Both the position numbers and the translations under genes were made by a program. The notes beneath the pieces are model-generated. The model saw only the letters and a program-made list of their open reading frames with translations, did not search any database and was not told the origin of the DNA. A stretch of DNA of 64,000 nucleotides from JANNYA01 sp031422315 (GTDB lineage Bacteria; Pseudomonadota; Gammaproteobacteria; Xanthomonadales; SZUA-5), in contig JANOQN010000065.1 in assembly GCA_031422315.1 (NCBI GenBank), forward strand, positions 1 to 64,000, in the 5' to 3' direction. Shown piece by piece: positions 26,293-34,370 of this stretch (positions are counted from its first letter, which is position 1; each line of letters begins with the position of its first letter).

Positions 26293-26796
26293 CTAGCGCG
26301 CTTTGTCGTGCTCAAGCTGATTCAGCAGTTCCGCAATATGCGATTTTAACGTATCCCGCGTCGCTGCATAGTTGATGGAAGCGGGCGGAACATCTGCCCA
26401 TTGATAGGATTTCACTGAAGCACTAGAGACAGTCGAGGGCAAAGCAACACCAATGAGAACTGCGTGGCTTGAAGACCTGTAGTCTGCGGATGTTATTGCA
26501 GTGGGATGAAAGCGAGAGACATCAAATCCTTCGGCGCTTAACCCGGCAAAAATTGCTGGTGGGGCAGTATCAGAATCTATCGCGGTTCCGCGCGAGATCG
26601 CCCAGTATGGGAGGTTACGATTCGACGCGATTTCATTGAAATACGTAGCAGCCATTAAGCTCTTCACGTTTCCATGCTGACAGAGAAAAACAATCTGCGA
26701 CTGCCCAGAATCAGTGCGCGTAGGCGCTGCAGAGCAAGCCGTAAGTATAAAAGTAATTGCAAACGTGAGCGCCACAAATAGCCTTTGAAAACGCAT
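26293..26796 (-). CDS. Lipoprotein related to low-molecular-weight phosphatase/arsenate reductase
   Basis: A 167-residue predicted lipoprotein: hydrophobic leader FVALTFAITFILTAC with a lipobox ending at Cys21. The body opens with IVFLCQHGNVKSLMAATYFNE, which aligns with the P-loop of LMW protein-tyrosine phosphatases and ArsC, but with Lys in place of the catalytic Arg of C-x5-R-S. Related cytoplasmic proteins with CEHG..KS are known; the secreted, lipid-anchored form is unusual. Function is therefore uncertain: a phosphatase-like fold with altered activity is the safest reading. Confidence 0.7.
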   Translation of the reverse strand: MRFQRLFVALTFAITFILTACSAAPTRTDSGQSQIVFLCQHGNVKSLMAATYFNEIASNRNLPYWAISRGTAIDSDTAPPAIFAGLSAEGFDVSRFHPTAITSADYRSSSHAVLIGVALPSTVSSASVKSYQWADVPPASINYAATRDTLKSHIAELLNQLEHDKAR

Positions 26797-26824
26797 TGCC
26801 TTATCTCCTAGAGGTTGTAGAACA

Positions 26825-26874
26825 AGTTAACAAGCCGCAGTTCGCCGAATGCCAAATTGCCGACTTGATTAACT
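26825..26874 (-). other. attC-like imperfect hairpin
   Basis: AGTTAA-CAAG (26825-26834) pairs with CTTG-A-TTAACT (26864-26874), leaving one bulged base between the two paired blocks, then partly with CCG/CGG further in. A bulged base in a long imperfect stem is a hallmark of attC folds, but no GTTRRRY core is present, so an ordinary intergenic hairpin is equally possible. Confidence 0.3.
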
Positions 26875-26886
26875 AATCACCAACGA

Positions 26887-27279
26887 TCACCCATAAATCA
26901 TATGAGTCCAATAGGCCAACCGCGCACTCACAAATAACAGGCTGATGCTTAAAACTGCGGGTATTGCGTACCGACGAGGCTCAACACGCGCCTTGTAGCC
27001 CAAAACACAGCAGTAAAGTGCTGAAAAAGCGGATATACCCGCTAACGCATTTAGCAACCTTAATAATGATAATTCAGTAATCGGTATCAAAGGTGATTCG
27101 CGAAATTCCGGCGGTCCAGGCTCCAATGCAAACAACGCGAAGAAGTCGAAAACAAACTGCATGTTGGTTTCAGTTAGGTATAGACCGTTGCTAAAAGCCA
27201 AATTTGCGCGATACCAAAAAAGGAATGAAACCACGAGAAATAAGTAGCTTAGAAAACCCAATCTCGCTTGTTTTTGCAT
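26887..27279 (-). CDS. Small membrane protein, unknown
   Basis: A 130-residue protein with hydrophobic segments at about 9-28 (FLSYLFLVVSFLFWYRANLAF), 42-52, 68-95 (LSLLRLLNALAGISAFSALY) and 105-125 (AIPAVLSISLLFVSARLAYW). No family is recognised. It is the first of the small minus-strand genes following the attC-like site at 27285-27327, whose core lies 6 bp before its ATG (minus strand). Confidence 0.6.
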   Translation of the reverse strand: MQKQARLGFLSYLFLVVSFLFWYRANLAFSNGLYLTETNMQFVFDFFALFALEPGPPEFRESPLIPITELSLLRLLNALAGISAFSALYCCVLGYKARVEPRRYAIPAVLSISLLFVSARLAYWTHMIYG

Positions 27280-27284
27280 GACTG

Positions 27285-27327
27285 TCCTAACGATCTGCTA
27301 AGCCGACGCCACGCGATAGCGTTCGGT
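27285..27327 (-). other. attC-like sequence
   Basis: The minus strand reads ACCGAACGCTATCGCG, then TGGCGTCGGCTTAGCAGAT and CGTTAGGA, 43 nt in all, lying 8 bp after the stop codon of the GFE-tailed gene upstream. GTCGGCTTAG and CGTTAGG match xanthomonad attC halves; ACCGAAC and GTTAGGA could be the pairing core ends, with mismatches. The block GCTAAGCCGACGCC on the plus strand is repeated exactly at 48834-48847. Confidence 0.4.
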
Positions 27328-27335
27328 GAAACCAA

Positions 27336-29282
27336 CTACTCAAACCCATTCGCAAAACTATAGTCCGAAGCCGTTTGCGCCAACCGCGTACCAGTCAAAC
27401 GCGCGGCAAGCGCAGACTGGCGATTCGGAAGTGCGCTACCCCAGTTGGGCACATCAATAGTGGGTACCGGATTACCGAGCGCTACTGGAACTGCCGGCGG
27501 CGCAGGGTTATCCGAGTTGTGTTGGCCGACCACAATCACGTGCCCAGCGGCTTGCGCTATGCCGACCAACTTGGTGTTATCGCCGCCCAAACCCGTTACT
27601 TGATTCCAGGCGCCCACCACCAATGAGCTATAGCGCAAGCTGGCTAAATCCGGCGAATAGACCCGCACGAACTGGTTCCAGGCGCTGGGCACGAACGGCG
27701 TTAGGTTTGGCCTGGGCATGGTTTGGAACGCATCGGTTGTGGTGACGGTGCGGCGCCCGGCGCACATCACTGCAATGCTGCCATCAGTTAGGATGCTGAT
27801 TTCGCCGCTAAACCCGGCATCCGCGCCGCAGCGCGTGGTGTTCAAATCAGGCCAGCCGCCATTTGGGTTTGGCCAACCGCCGAGCAAACCATCAGGATGT
27901 GCTGCGCCAAAATTTGTGCTGCCATCAACCAGTTCGCCCAAGTAACTGGCAGCGCGAACGCGACCATCTAGCCCATAACTTGCTAGCCAGCTCAAATGAA
28001 TATTGCCATTCGTGCCGGAGAAGGATTTTTGAAAGCCGACTAAACCCGGCGATGCGGCAATCTGATCACCCTTCCAAAAATTAATGGTGTTATTGCCGTG
28101 CGTGCGTGCCAAAACTACAAGCCGATCGTTGGTGTGATCAAGCGCCAGCCCGTCAACATATTGATCGGGTGAGGAATTCGCTGCCGTCTCTTGATAAAGC
28201 CGATCCCACCACTTCAAGCTGCCATCAGCGCGCATGGCGACGATTGCCGGTTCAAAATCTGGATTGCCGCCTGGCAGCGTGCTTTTGGTGCTGTAGCCAA
28301 AGTAGATATCGTTATTGCGCCGATCCACTGTAATCGCACCGACGCGCTGCGTTTGCGGGCCTTGGGAGTTGTAACCCGTGTAGCCTGGGCCTGTGGTTAA
28401 ACAAGTATTAGTGCCGCTCAGCGCGCAAGCGCTGGCGAAAAAATAATCATCAGGAAAGCGGCCTTTTCGACCGGTATTGCCGTTCGCATCGATGCTAGTG
28501 GAATCGAAATCAGACTGTGTAAGGCTGCGTAAACTGCCGCGCCGGCTGGCTTTCATGACCACCGCGCTGTAAGCCAATGCCGGTGTGCCGTTGTAGCTGC
28601 TGGCGGGTGTGCCGTCCCATTCGGTGTCCGATATCGTCCAGTGCGCGTGCCAATTATTGACGACATCGGGCCCGCCGGTAGCAGTTAAGCGCTGAATCGC
28701 GTGCCAATCGTTGGCGAAATAATTGCCCAGCGCGTACACCACTTTGCCATCGCCACCGACGTCCCAAGGCTGGCGCTCTTTATTATCGCCGCTGGCGCGC
28801 ACGTTGACTAAAAAGCTCAGCGCCGATGGCACCGTGCCTACGAAATTGCCATTGAGCTTGGCCAAATAGTAACCGTTAGTTACCGCACCATCTCGGCTGC
28901 CCGAAATATAAATGCTGCCAGTCGCCTGACCCGGCACTTCGGTGCTGCGGATTTTGAAGACATCGCGCACACTGCCCGCCGGGAAATGCACGACGCGCAA
29001 AATTTGCCCTAAATCGGCGCTCACTTGCAAAACAAATCCGATTTGCCCTGGCGCGCTTGAATCCGCACCAGTTGCGGCGATGGCGACGCGTGGCACGCCT
29101 GCCGCAATCCAATCTAAATTTTGCGCCTGCCCGGCGATCAGTAGCGTGCCATCCGATAGCGCATGAACGTCATTAAAGCGCTCTTGGCTATCGTTACCGG
29201 CGTAAAACACGCGATTAGCGGCACTGGTAAATTCGCTAATGCTCGCGAACATAATGATCGACATCCAGAAAATACTTCGCAT
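27336..29282 (-). CDS. Secreted hypothetical protein with C-terminal NGFE tail
   Basis: A 648-residue exported protein. Signal peptide MRSIFWMSIIMFASISEFTSA, then repeats of the type DGTLLIAGQAQNLDW, GSIYISGSRDGAV, NDRLVVLARTHGN and GHVIVVGQHN, which suggest a beta-propeller. The sequence is rich in Asn, Gly and Trp. It ends ...ASDYSFANGFE-stop. The last nine bases of coding sequence plus stop (TTTGAGTAG) are identical to those at the group II intron insertion site at 1984, but no intron is present here. No known enzymatic motif. An attC-like sequence begins 8 bp after the stop. Confidence 0.8.
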   Translation of the reverse strand: MRSIFWMSIIMFASISEFTSAANRVFYAGNDSQERFNDVHALSDGTLLIAGQAQNLDWIAAGVPRVAIAATGADSSAPGQIGFVLQVSADLGQILRVVHFPAGSVRDVFKIRSTEVPGQATGSIYISGSRDGAVTNGYYLAKLNGNFVGTVPSALSFLVNVRASGDNKERQPWDVGGDGKVVYALGNYFANDWHAIQRLTATGGPDVVNNWHAHWTISDTEWDGTPASSYNGTPALAYSAVVMKASRRGSLRSLTQSDFDSTSIDANGNTGRKGRFPDDYFFASACALSGTNTCLTTGPGYTGYNSQGPQTQRVGAITVDRRNNDIYFGYSTKSTLPGGNPDFEPAIVAMRADGSLKWWDRLYQETAANSSPDQYVDGLALDHTNDRLVVLARTHGNNTINFWKGDQIAASPGLVGFQKSFSGTNGNIHLSWLASYGLDGRVRAASYLGELVDGSTNFGAAHPDGLLGGWPNPNGGWPDLNTTRCGADAGFSGEISILTDGSIAVMCAGRRTVTTTDAFQTMPRPNLTPFVPSAWNQFVRVYSPDLASLRYSSLVVGAWNQVTGLGGDNTKLVGIAQAAGHVIVVGQHNSDNPAPPAVPVALGNPVPTIDVPNWGSALPNRQSALAARLTGTRLAQTASDYSFANGFE

Positions 29283-29458
29283 GGCAACTCTTGCTTAGTT
29301 TGACGGCAGAAAGCTTGATCAAAACACAGTTAATTTTCTGTGATTTGAGCCCGCACAAATCAGCATCTTGCACATTTATTTTTTCAATGTCACCCAAAGC
29401 ACATTGGCGCAAATTAGACTTGCGCTACTCACCAAACACGACTTACTCGGAGCACGCA

Positions 29459-29917
29459 ATGGCATTCAATCTGCAAGTTAATGGTAAAACCGAAATCATC
29501 GACGCGGATGCCGCTATGCCGTTGCTCTGGGTGCTGCGAGATACGCTCAAACTTACCGGCACCAAATACGGCTGCGGTATTGCTCAATGCGGTGCGTGCA
29601 CGGTGCTAGTTGACGGCATACCGATGCGATCTTGCATCACCCCAGCCAGCGCGCTGGTCGGACAGAAAATCAGCACCATTGAAGGCGCGAACAGTGCGGC
29701 CTCAGGGGCTCTGCAAAGCGCGTGGCAGGCGCTAAACGTGCCGCAATGTGGCTATTGCCAAAGCGGGCAAATATTAAGCGCTACAGCGTTACTGGCTCAG
29801 AATAAAGCGCCTAGCGACGCGGAAATTGACGCCGCCATGGCGGGCAATCTATGCCGCTGCGCAACTTACGGGCGCATACGTGCAGGTATCAAACAAGCCG
29901 CAGCGACGCTGGTTTAA
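29459..29917 (+). CDS. iorA: (2Fe-2S) subunit of isoquinoline-1-oxidoreductase-type molybdenum hydroxylase
   Basis: A 152-residue small subunit that passes electrons from the molybdenum site. The plant-type cluster motif KYGCGIAQCGACTVLVDG (Cys 39, 44, 47) with Cys59 binds the first 2Fe-2S centre. The second domain has QCGYCQSGQI and MAGNLCRCATYGRIRAGIK. ATG 29459 gives the standard MAFNLQVNGK start; the open frame upstream to 29291 looks non-coding. The large subunit follows after 228 bp that contain an inverted repeat pair. The real substrate may be another N-heterocycle or an aldehyde. Confidence 0.93.
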   Translation: MAFNLQVNGKTEIIDADAAMPLLWVLRDTLKLTGTKYGCGIAQCGACTVLVDGIPMRSCITPASALVGQKISTIEGANSAASGALQSAWQALNVPQCGYCQSGQILSATALLAQNKAPSDAEIDAAMAGNLCRCATYGRIRAGIKQAAATLV

Positions 29918-29980
29918 CGATGAGAGCCAAAAAAATGCCTAAGTTTAAATCCGAGGATAGCGTGAAAAAGAATTTAATGA

Positions 29981-30088
29981 CCATTCGTGCTGAGCTTGTC
30001 GAAGCAGGTAGCGTTAGGCTTCGAGATGCAAAAGCTTGTGTAATCGAAGGTTGCCGCTCTGCCCTTCGACAGGCTCAGGGCGAACGAG
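29981..30088. repeat. Inverted REP-like pair between iorA and iorB
   Basis: CCATTCGTGCTGAGCTTGTC plus GAAGC (29981-30005) is inverted as CCCTTCGACAGGCTCAGGGC plus GAACG (30062-30086), forming a long imperfect hairpin with a 56-nt spacer. The unit is the widespread TTCGACAAGCTCA-type repeat and is related to the degraded copies at 15797-15843. It separates two genes of one operon and could lower or stabilise expression of the downstream gene. Confidence 0.8.
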
Positions 30089-30145
30089 TTTGTCGTAATC
30101 ACTTTATATCTTTTTTGACCGAGTCGACATTCTTAAGGAAACCTC

Positions 30146-32386
30146 ATGTTCAATGAAAAACAAATCGCGCGGTTTAGGAGTACTGACTCCGCTGCTTTGA
30201 AATCCACCGAATCGACACGCCCCACCTTGCTCGCAAGGCGCGACTTTTTATTCGCCAGCGCACTGATCGGCAGCACCTTGATCATTGGCTGCAAATCCTC
30301 ACCCGCCACGGATAGCACAGCTGAGGCCGCCAAAGCGCTGCCTGTACCCATCAATCCTTTTGATGCTTACATTGGCATTCAAGCGAACGGCAAAGTCATG
30401 GTTTACTCCAGCCAGTTTGAGATGGGGCAAGGCGTATATCACGGGCTGGCTACGCTGGTCGCTGAAGAAATGCAGATTGATGTGGCGGGCATCCAAGTTG
30501 AAGGCCGCGCGGGCAATCCAGCGTTCTATGGTAATCCGATGATGGGCGGCGCATTTCAACTCACGGGTGGCTCATCCAGCATGCCCGGCTCGTGGGAGCG
30601 CTATCGAAAAGCCGGCGCAATGGCAAGAACCTTACTACTATCGGCGGCTGCGAAAAAACTCACAGTACCAGTAAGCGAGCTTGCTATTGATCAGGGCAAT
30701 ATCTTGCATAGCAGCACTGGCACGCGCCTGCACTTCGGCGAAGTGGTGAGCGAAGCTGCCGCGTTGTCTTTAGATTTTGAAGTGCCGTTAAAAGCAATCG
30801 CCGACTGGACTCAAATCGGCAAGGATCAGCGTTTTCGCGTTGACGGCGGCGCGAAAACCAACGGCGCGCAGCGCTACACGATTGATATCGATCTACCCGG
30901 CATGCTGAGCGCCGCCATTTTGCATTCGCCAAAATTTGGCGGCAAGCTCGTTAGCTTTGATGCAGCTGACAGCTTGAAGATTTCAGGCGTACTGGAGGTG
31001 GTGAAAATATCGCGCGGCGTAGCGGTAGTTGCAGAGAATTATTGGGCTGCGATGCAAGGCTTGGCGGTGTTAAAAGCTACCTGGGACGACAGCAATGCCG
31101 AAAGCCGATCTAGCGCGCAAATTTTTGCTGATTTCGACAAGCTCGCGAACTTACCTGGCACCGTGGCCAAAACCGCGGGTGACGCCAGCAAAGCGCTCAA
31201 ATCTGCGGCAAAAAGTATCAGCGCGACCTATCACTTTCCTTATCTTGCGCACGCTGCAATGGAGCCGCTCAACGCGGTGGTCCACAAATCAGGCGATGAG
31301 CTGCATATTTATGGTGGCCTGCAAATGCCGGACATGGTCAAAAGCGTATGCGCAAGTATTTGCGCGGTACCGCCGGAGCAAGTCAAACTGTTTGTGATGC
31401 AATCTGGCGGTGGCTTTGGTCGGCGCGCGGTAGCCGATTGCGATGTATTTGCCGAAGCAGCCGAAATTGCCAATGCGCTTAAATTTCGCGCACCGATTAA
31501 AGTGCAATGGACCCGCGAAAACGATATGCGCGGCGGCCGCTATCGGCCATTGCATGTGCATCAAGTCAAAGTCGGCATTGATGCTTCGAAAAAAGTGAGC
31601 GGCTGGCAGCATCATATTGTTGGGCAGTCCATTCTTTCAGGCACGCCGTTTGAAGCCATGTTGAAAAACGGCGTCGATGAAAGCATGACCGAGGGCGTAC
31701 ACAATAGTCCTTATCAGCTAGCTGATTTCGAGCTGCATATAACGCACCCGGTGTCGCCAATTCCAGTGCTATGGTGGCGTTCGGTCGGGCATACCCACAC
31801 CGCCTACGTTATGGAAACTATGATCGATGAAATCGCACAGCTAACCGACGTTGACCCAGTTGCGCTGCGCCTGCAATTACTGCCCAAAGCGGCACGCGAA
31901 CGCGGCGTTTTACAATTGGCCGCCGATAAAGCGGATTGGGCCAGTCCGCCCGCGCCAGGACGCTTTCGCGGCATTGCCGTGCATTCGAGTTTTGGCAGCT
32001 TTGTCGCGACGGTTGCGGAAGTTAGTAAAGCAGCGGATGGCAGCATTAAAGTCGAGCGCTGCGTGGTGGCATCGGATTGCGGCGTGGTGATCAACCCCGA
32101 TATTGTGCGCGCGCAGCTTGAAGGCGGCACTGGTTTTGGGCTCAGCGCATTCTTGGGCGAGCAATTGACTATCGAAAATGGCGCGGCGGTCGAAGGCAAT
32201 TTCGATGCCTACCGAACCTTGCGCATGGATGCCATGCCGATCATTGAAACGCATTTATTTGCTTCCACCGAATCACCCACCGGCATTGGCGAATGTGCGG
32301 TGCCAACCATTGCACCCGCCGTGGCAAACGCCATTTTCAAAGCCACAGGTAAGCGCATTCGAACGCTGCCGTTTTTGCAGGCGTAG
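30146..32386 (+). CDS. iorB: Molybdopterin-binding subunit of isoquinoline-1-oxidoreductase type
   Basis: A 746-residue large subunit carrying the molybdenum cofactor. A twin-arginine-like segment ARRDFLFASALIGSTLIIGC (Arg31-Arg32, lipobox Cys49) suggests Tat export, perhaps as a lipoprotein; the partner iorA has no signal and could travel with it. Family blocks: QFEMGQGVYHGLATLVAEEM near 90, the YRKAGAMARTLLLSAAAKKL segment, FPYLAHAAMEPLNAVV, VMQSGGGFGRRAVADCDVF near 423 and IGECAVPTIAPAVANAIF near the C terminus. RBS AAGGAAA lies 6 bp before ATG 30146. XdhC and a MobA-like protein follow. Confidence 0.93.
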   Translation: MFNEKQIARFRSTDSAALKSTESTRPTLLARRDFLFASALIGSTLIIGCKSSPATDSTAEAAKALPVPINPFDAYIGIQANGKVMVYSSQFEMGQGVYHGLATLVAEEMQIDVAGIQVEGRAGNPAFYGNPMMGGAFQLTGGSSSMPGSWERYRKAGAMARTLLLSAAAKKLTVPVSELAIDQGNILHSSTGTRLHFGEVVSEAAALSLDFEVPLKAIADWTQIGKDQRFRVDGGAKTNGAQRYTIDIDLPGMLSAAILHSPKFGGKLVSFDAADSLKISGVLEVVKISRGVAVVAENYWAAMQGLAVLKATWDDSNAESRSSAQIFADFDKLANLPGTVAKTAGDASKALKSAAKSISATYHFPYLAHAAMEPLNAVVHKSGDELHIYGGLQMPDMVKSVCASICAVPPEQVKLFVMQSGGGFGRRAVADCDVFAEAAEIANALKFRAPIKVQWTRENDMRGGRYRPLHVHQVKVGIDASKKVSGWQHHIVGQSILSGTPFEAMLKNGVDESMTEGVHNSPYQLADFELHITHPVSPIPVLWWRSVGHTHTAYVMETMIDEIAQLTDVDPVALRLQLLPKAARERGVLQLAADKADWASPPAPGRFRGIAVHSSFGSFVATVAEVSKAADGSIKVERCVVASDCGVVINPDIVRAQLEGGTGFGLSAFLGEQLTIENGAAVEGNFDAYRTLRMDAMPIIETHLFASTESPTGIGECAVPTIAPAVANAIFKATGKRIRTLPFLQA

Positions 32387-32444
32387 GTAGATGAGTTGTG
32401 GCGGCAAGCAAGCGCCTTTGCGTGCTGATTTCCATCGTTAGCTA

Positions 32445-33365
32445 TTGGGAGCCACTGAAATAGCGCCGCTTGATTTCTACACGCAGCGCTATTTGGCCGG
32501 CACGCCTTGCGCGCTCGTTACGCTGCTCAACATTGACGGCTCTGCACCTAGGCGAGTCGGCACGCAAATCGCTGTTAGCCCAGATTCGCACTGTGGTTCG
32601 CTCTCGGGCGGCTGTTTAGATGCGGCGGTACACATGGAAGCTCGCGCGGCGTTAGAAGCTGGCCGCAATAGTCGACTAGCGCTGGGTGAGCGCTCCGAGA
32701 TCATCGATTTGCGCCTGCCCTGTGGCAGCACGCTGCTGCTACAAATCGATACTGCACTTACCGCAAAAGTCAGCGAAGCGATTGTTAACGCTCGAAAAAA
32801 TCGCCAACCGATCACGCTTGCTTGGAATGAGCCAGCGCAGGGCGCGCAGCTTTTAAGCGCTGCCAGCACACCCAACTATCAACATCGCTACCTACCCGCG
32901 CTTAAGCTCTGTGTTGTTGGCGCCGAACCCATGCTGTCAATTTTTTTACGCATTGTACGGGCTGCCAACGTGGAGGTAATCGCGTACAGCCAAAAGTTAG
33001 CTAACTCAGTAACTCCGGATGGCCTTGGCATTTTAGATTGGACTAATAGCTTGCAAGGAAATCAGCCAAGCTTGATGCTGGATGCCTACACGGCAGCCTT
33101 GACGCTATTGCATGAGCACGAATTCGAGCTGCCATTTCTATCTGCCGCATTGCAAAGCGACGCGTTTTGGGTCGGTGCGATGGGCAGCCAAAAAGCGCAC
33201 CGCGCGCGCTGCGTAGCATTAGCCGAACGGGCCGTTGCCAGCGCCTTGATCCAAACGCTGCATGGCCCGGTAGGCATACAAGGCCAAAGTTTAGCTAAAA
33301 CGCCCGAACTGATTGCGTTGGCGATTTTGCTGGAGATTTTGACTGCCTATGAGCAGCTTTATTAG
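32445..33365 (+). CDS. XdhC family molybdenum-hydroxylase maturation factor
   Basis: A 306-residue XdhC/CoxI-type protein that binds molybdenum cofactor and helps load its sulfurated form into the partner oxidase. The N-terminal domain has LLNIDGSAPRRVGTQIAV and SLSGGCLDAAV; the C-terminal Rossmann-like domain shows SDAFWVGAMGSQKAHRARC near 240. The start is uncertain: TTG at 32445 is the longest and gives a sensible N terminus, but no strong ribosome site is visible. It lies 58 bp after iorB and overlaps the MobA-like gene by 17 bp, so the four genes form one maturation-plus-enzyme operon. Confidence 0.88.
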   Translation: MGATEIAPLDFYTQRYLAGTPCALVTLLNIDGSAPRRVGTQIAVSPDSHCGSLSGGCLDAAVHMEARAALEAGRNSRLALGERSEIIDLRLPCGSTLLLQIDTALTAKVSEAIVNARKNRQPITLAWNEPAQGAQLLSAASTPNYQHRYLPALKLCVVGAEPMLSIFLRIVRAANVEVIAYSQKLANSVTPDGLGILDWTNSLQGNQPSLMLDAYTAALTLLHEHEFELPFLSAALQSDAFWVGAMGSQKAHRARCVALAERAVASALIQTLHGPVGIQGQSLAKTPELIALAILLEILTAYEQLY

Positions 33366-34002
33366 CGCGAACTTTGCCGCCGTAGTGTTGGCGGCCGGTA
33401 GCTCATCACGCTTAGGGCAGCCCAAAGCGCTGCTGCGCTGGCAAGGCGAAACTTTGCTAGCACGGGCCCTGCAGCTCGCACAAATTGGCAAGCCTTCCGC
33501 CTGCCTGCTGGCAATCGGCCACAATGCCGATTCACTCTGGCGCACCTGGCAGCAAGACGTCAGCAATAGATTACTGTCTCAACACATTCAACGCATGGAT
33601 GTAGTGGATTGGCAGCTCGGTATGGGCGCTTCGCTGCAAGCGGCAGTGCGCGCCGTTAATGCGCGCGCTGAAGTTAACGGTTTGCTGGTGCTATTGGTTG
33701 ATCAGTACCGAATTGAGCCCGAATTTATCGGCGCGCTCGTCCAGCGCTGGCGCGCGCAGCCTGATTTTGCCGCCTGCGCGGGCTATCCCGATGTTCAACA
33801 CGAATCTCCAGCTACGCAAAATGTTCTGGGTGCGCCAGCCATTTTGCCGCGCAGCTGGTTTAGCGAAATACTCAGGCTGCCAGCCGTTGATGTCGGCGCG
33901 CGTGAACTACTGCGCTCGAGAAACGACGTCAACGCACTGGCGATACCAGCGCCGGGGGATGTGGATTCGCTGGGTGATTTGGGTGGGTTTAGCGCAAACT
34001 GA
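33349..34002 (+). CDS. MobA-like nucleotidyltransferase (MocA/CoxI-associated type)
   Basis: A 217-residue NTP transferase. The nucleotide-binding start is AVVLAAGSSSRLGQPKALLRW at about 9-29, and the acidic metal site is in LLVLLVDQYRIEPEFI near 119-134 (most relatives read DQP here). Such proteins next to XdhC convert the molybdenum cofactor to its cytosine dinucleotide form (as MocA does), consistent with a cofactor of the isoquinoline-oxidoreductase type. It overlaps the end of the XdhC gene by 17 bp and is the last gene of the operon. Confidence 0.88.
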   Translation: MSSFISANFAAVVLAAGSSSRLGQPKALLRWQGETLLARALQLAQIGKPSACLLAIGHNADSLWRTWQQDVSNRLLSQHIQRMDVVDWQLGMGASLQAAVRAVNARAEVNGLLVLLVDQYRIEPEFIGALVQRWRAQPDFAACAGYPDVQHESPATQNVLGAPAILPRSWFSEILRLPAVDVGARELLRSRNDVNALAIPAPGDVDSLGDLGGFSAN

Positions 34003-34025
34003 TGTGCCGTTGCATTTTTAAATTC

Positions 34026-34193
34026 AACGCCAACGGCGTTATGCCTTCAGCCGAGCCACCCGAATGAAATGAGGCTTGTGCTGGACGAAACCGCGTTGCG
34101 GTTTAAATTAACTATGCTCGATAACAAGGGTAGCCTTCGGCAACCCTAGCCTTAAGGCAAAAGCCCGCCCAGCTTGAACTGAGATATTCAGCT
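34026..34193 (+). ncRNA. Hairpin-rich intergenic segment, possible structured RNA
   Basis: The 368-bp gap 34003-34370 has no convincing gene but five short inverted repeats in series: AACGCC-AAC-GGCGTT (34026-34040), AAACCGC-GTT-GCGGTTT (34088-34104), GGGTAGCC-TTC-GGCAACCC with one mismatch (34128-34146), the palindrome GCCTTAAGGC (34149-34158) and AGCTTGAA/TTCAGCT with one bulge (34171-34193). No T-run follows, so these are not simple terminators. They could be a small RNA, a leader element for the downstream gene or recombination relics (GTTATGC at 34038 resembles an integron core). Confidence 0.4.
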
Positions 34194-34370
34194 TGCCTAT
34201 CGCGCAGCGTTTTGTACCGAGTACTGACGTTGTCTGACTGCAATTGAGTGACTCAGCCCCGTGCCTAAGAGACGTGTTGATTTTGAATTGGCTCCATCCA
34301 CTTTTGATAGTGTCACCGCAACGCCATCAATTGCGCTGAGGTTTGTCAGAATAAGCGGGCACACTATTCC

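Noticed and set aside
24977..27279. Defence island reading of the small-gene cluster
   Set aside because: No restriction, nuclease, helicase or toxin motifs are present; the methyltransferase has small-molecule rather than DNA-methylase motifs.
29851..30156. 101-residue frame between iorA and iorB
   Set aside because: Most of it is translated REP-like repeat sequence.
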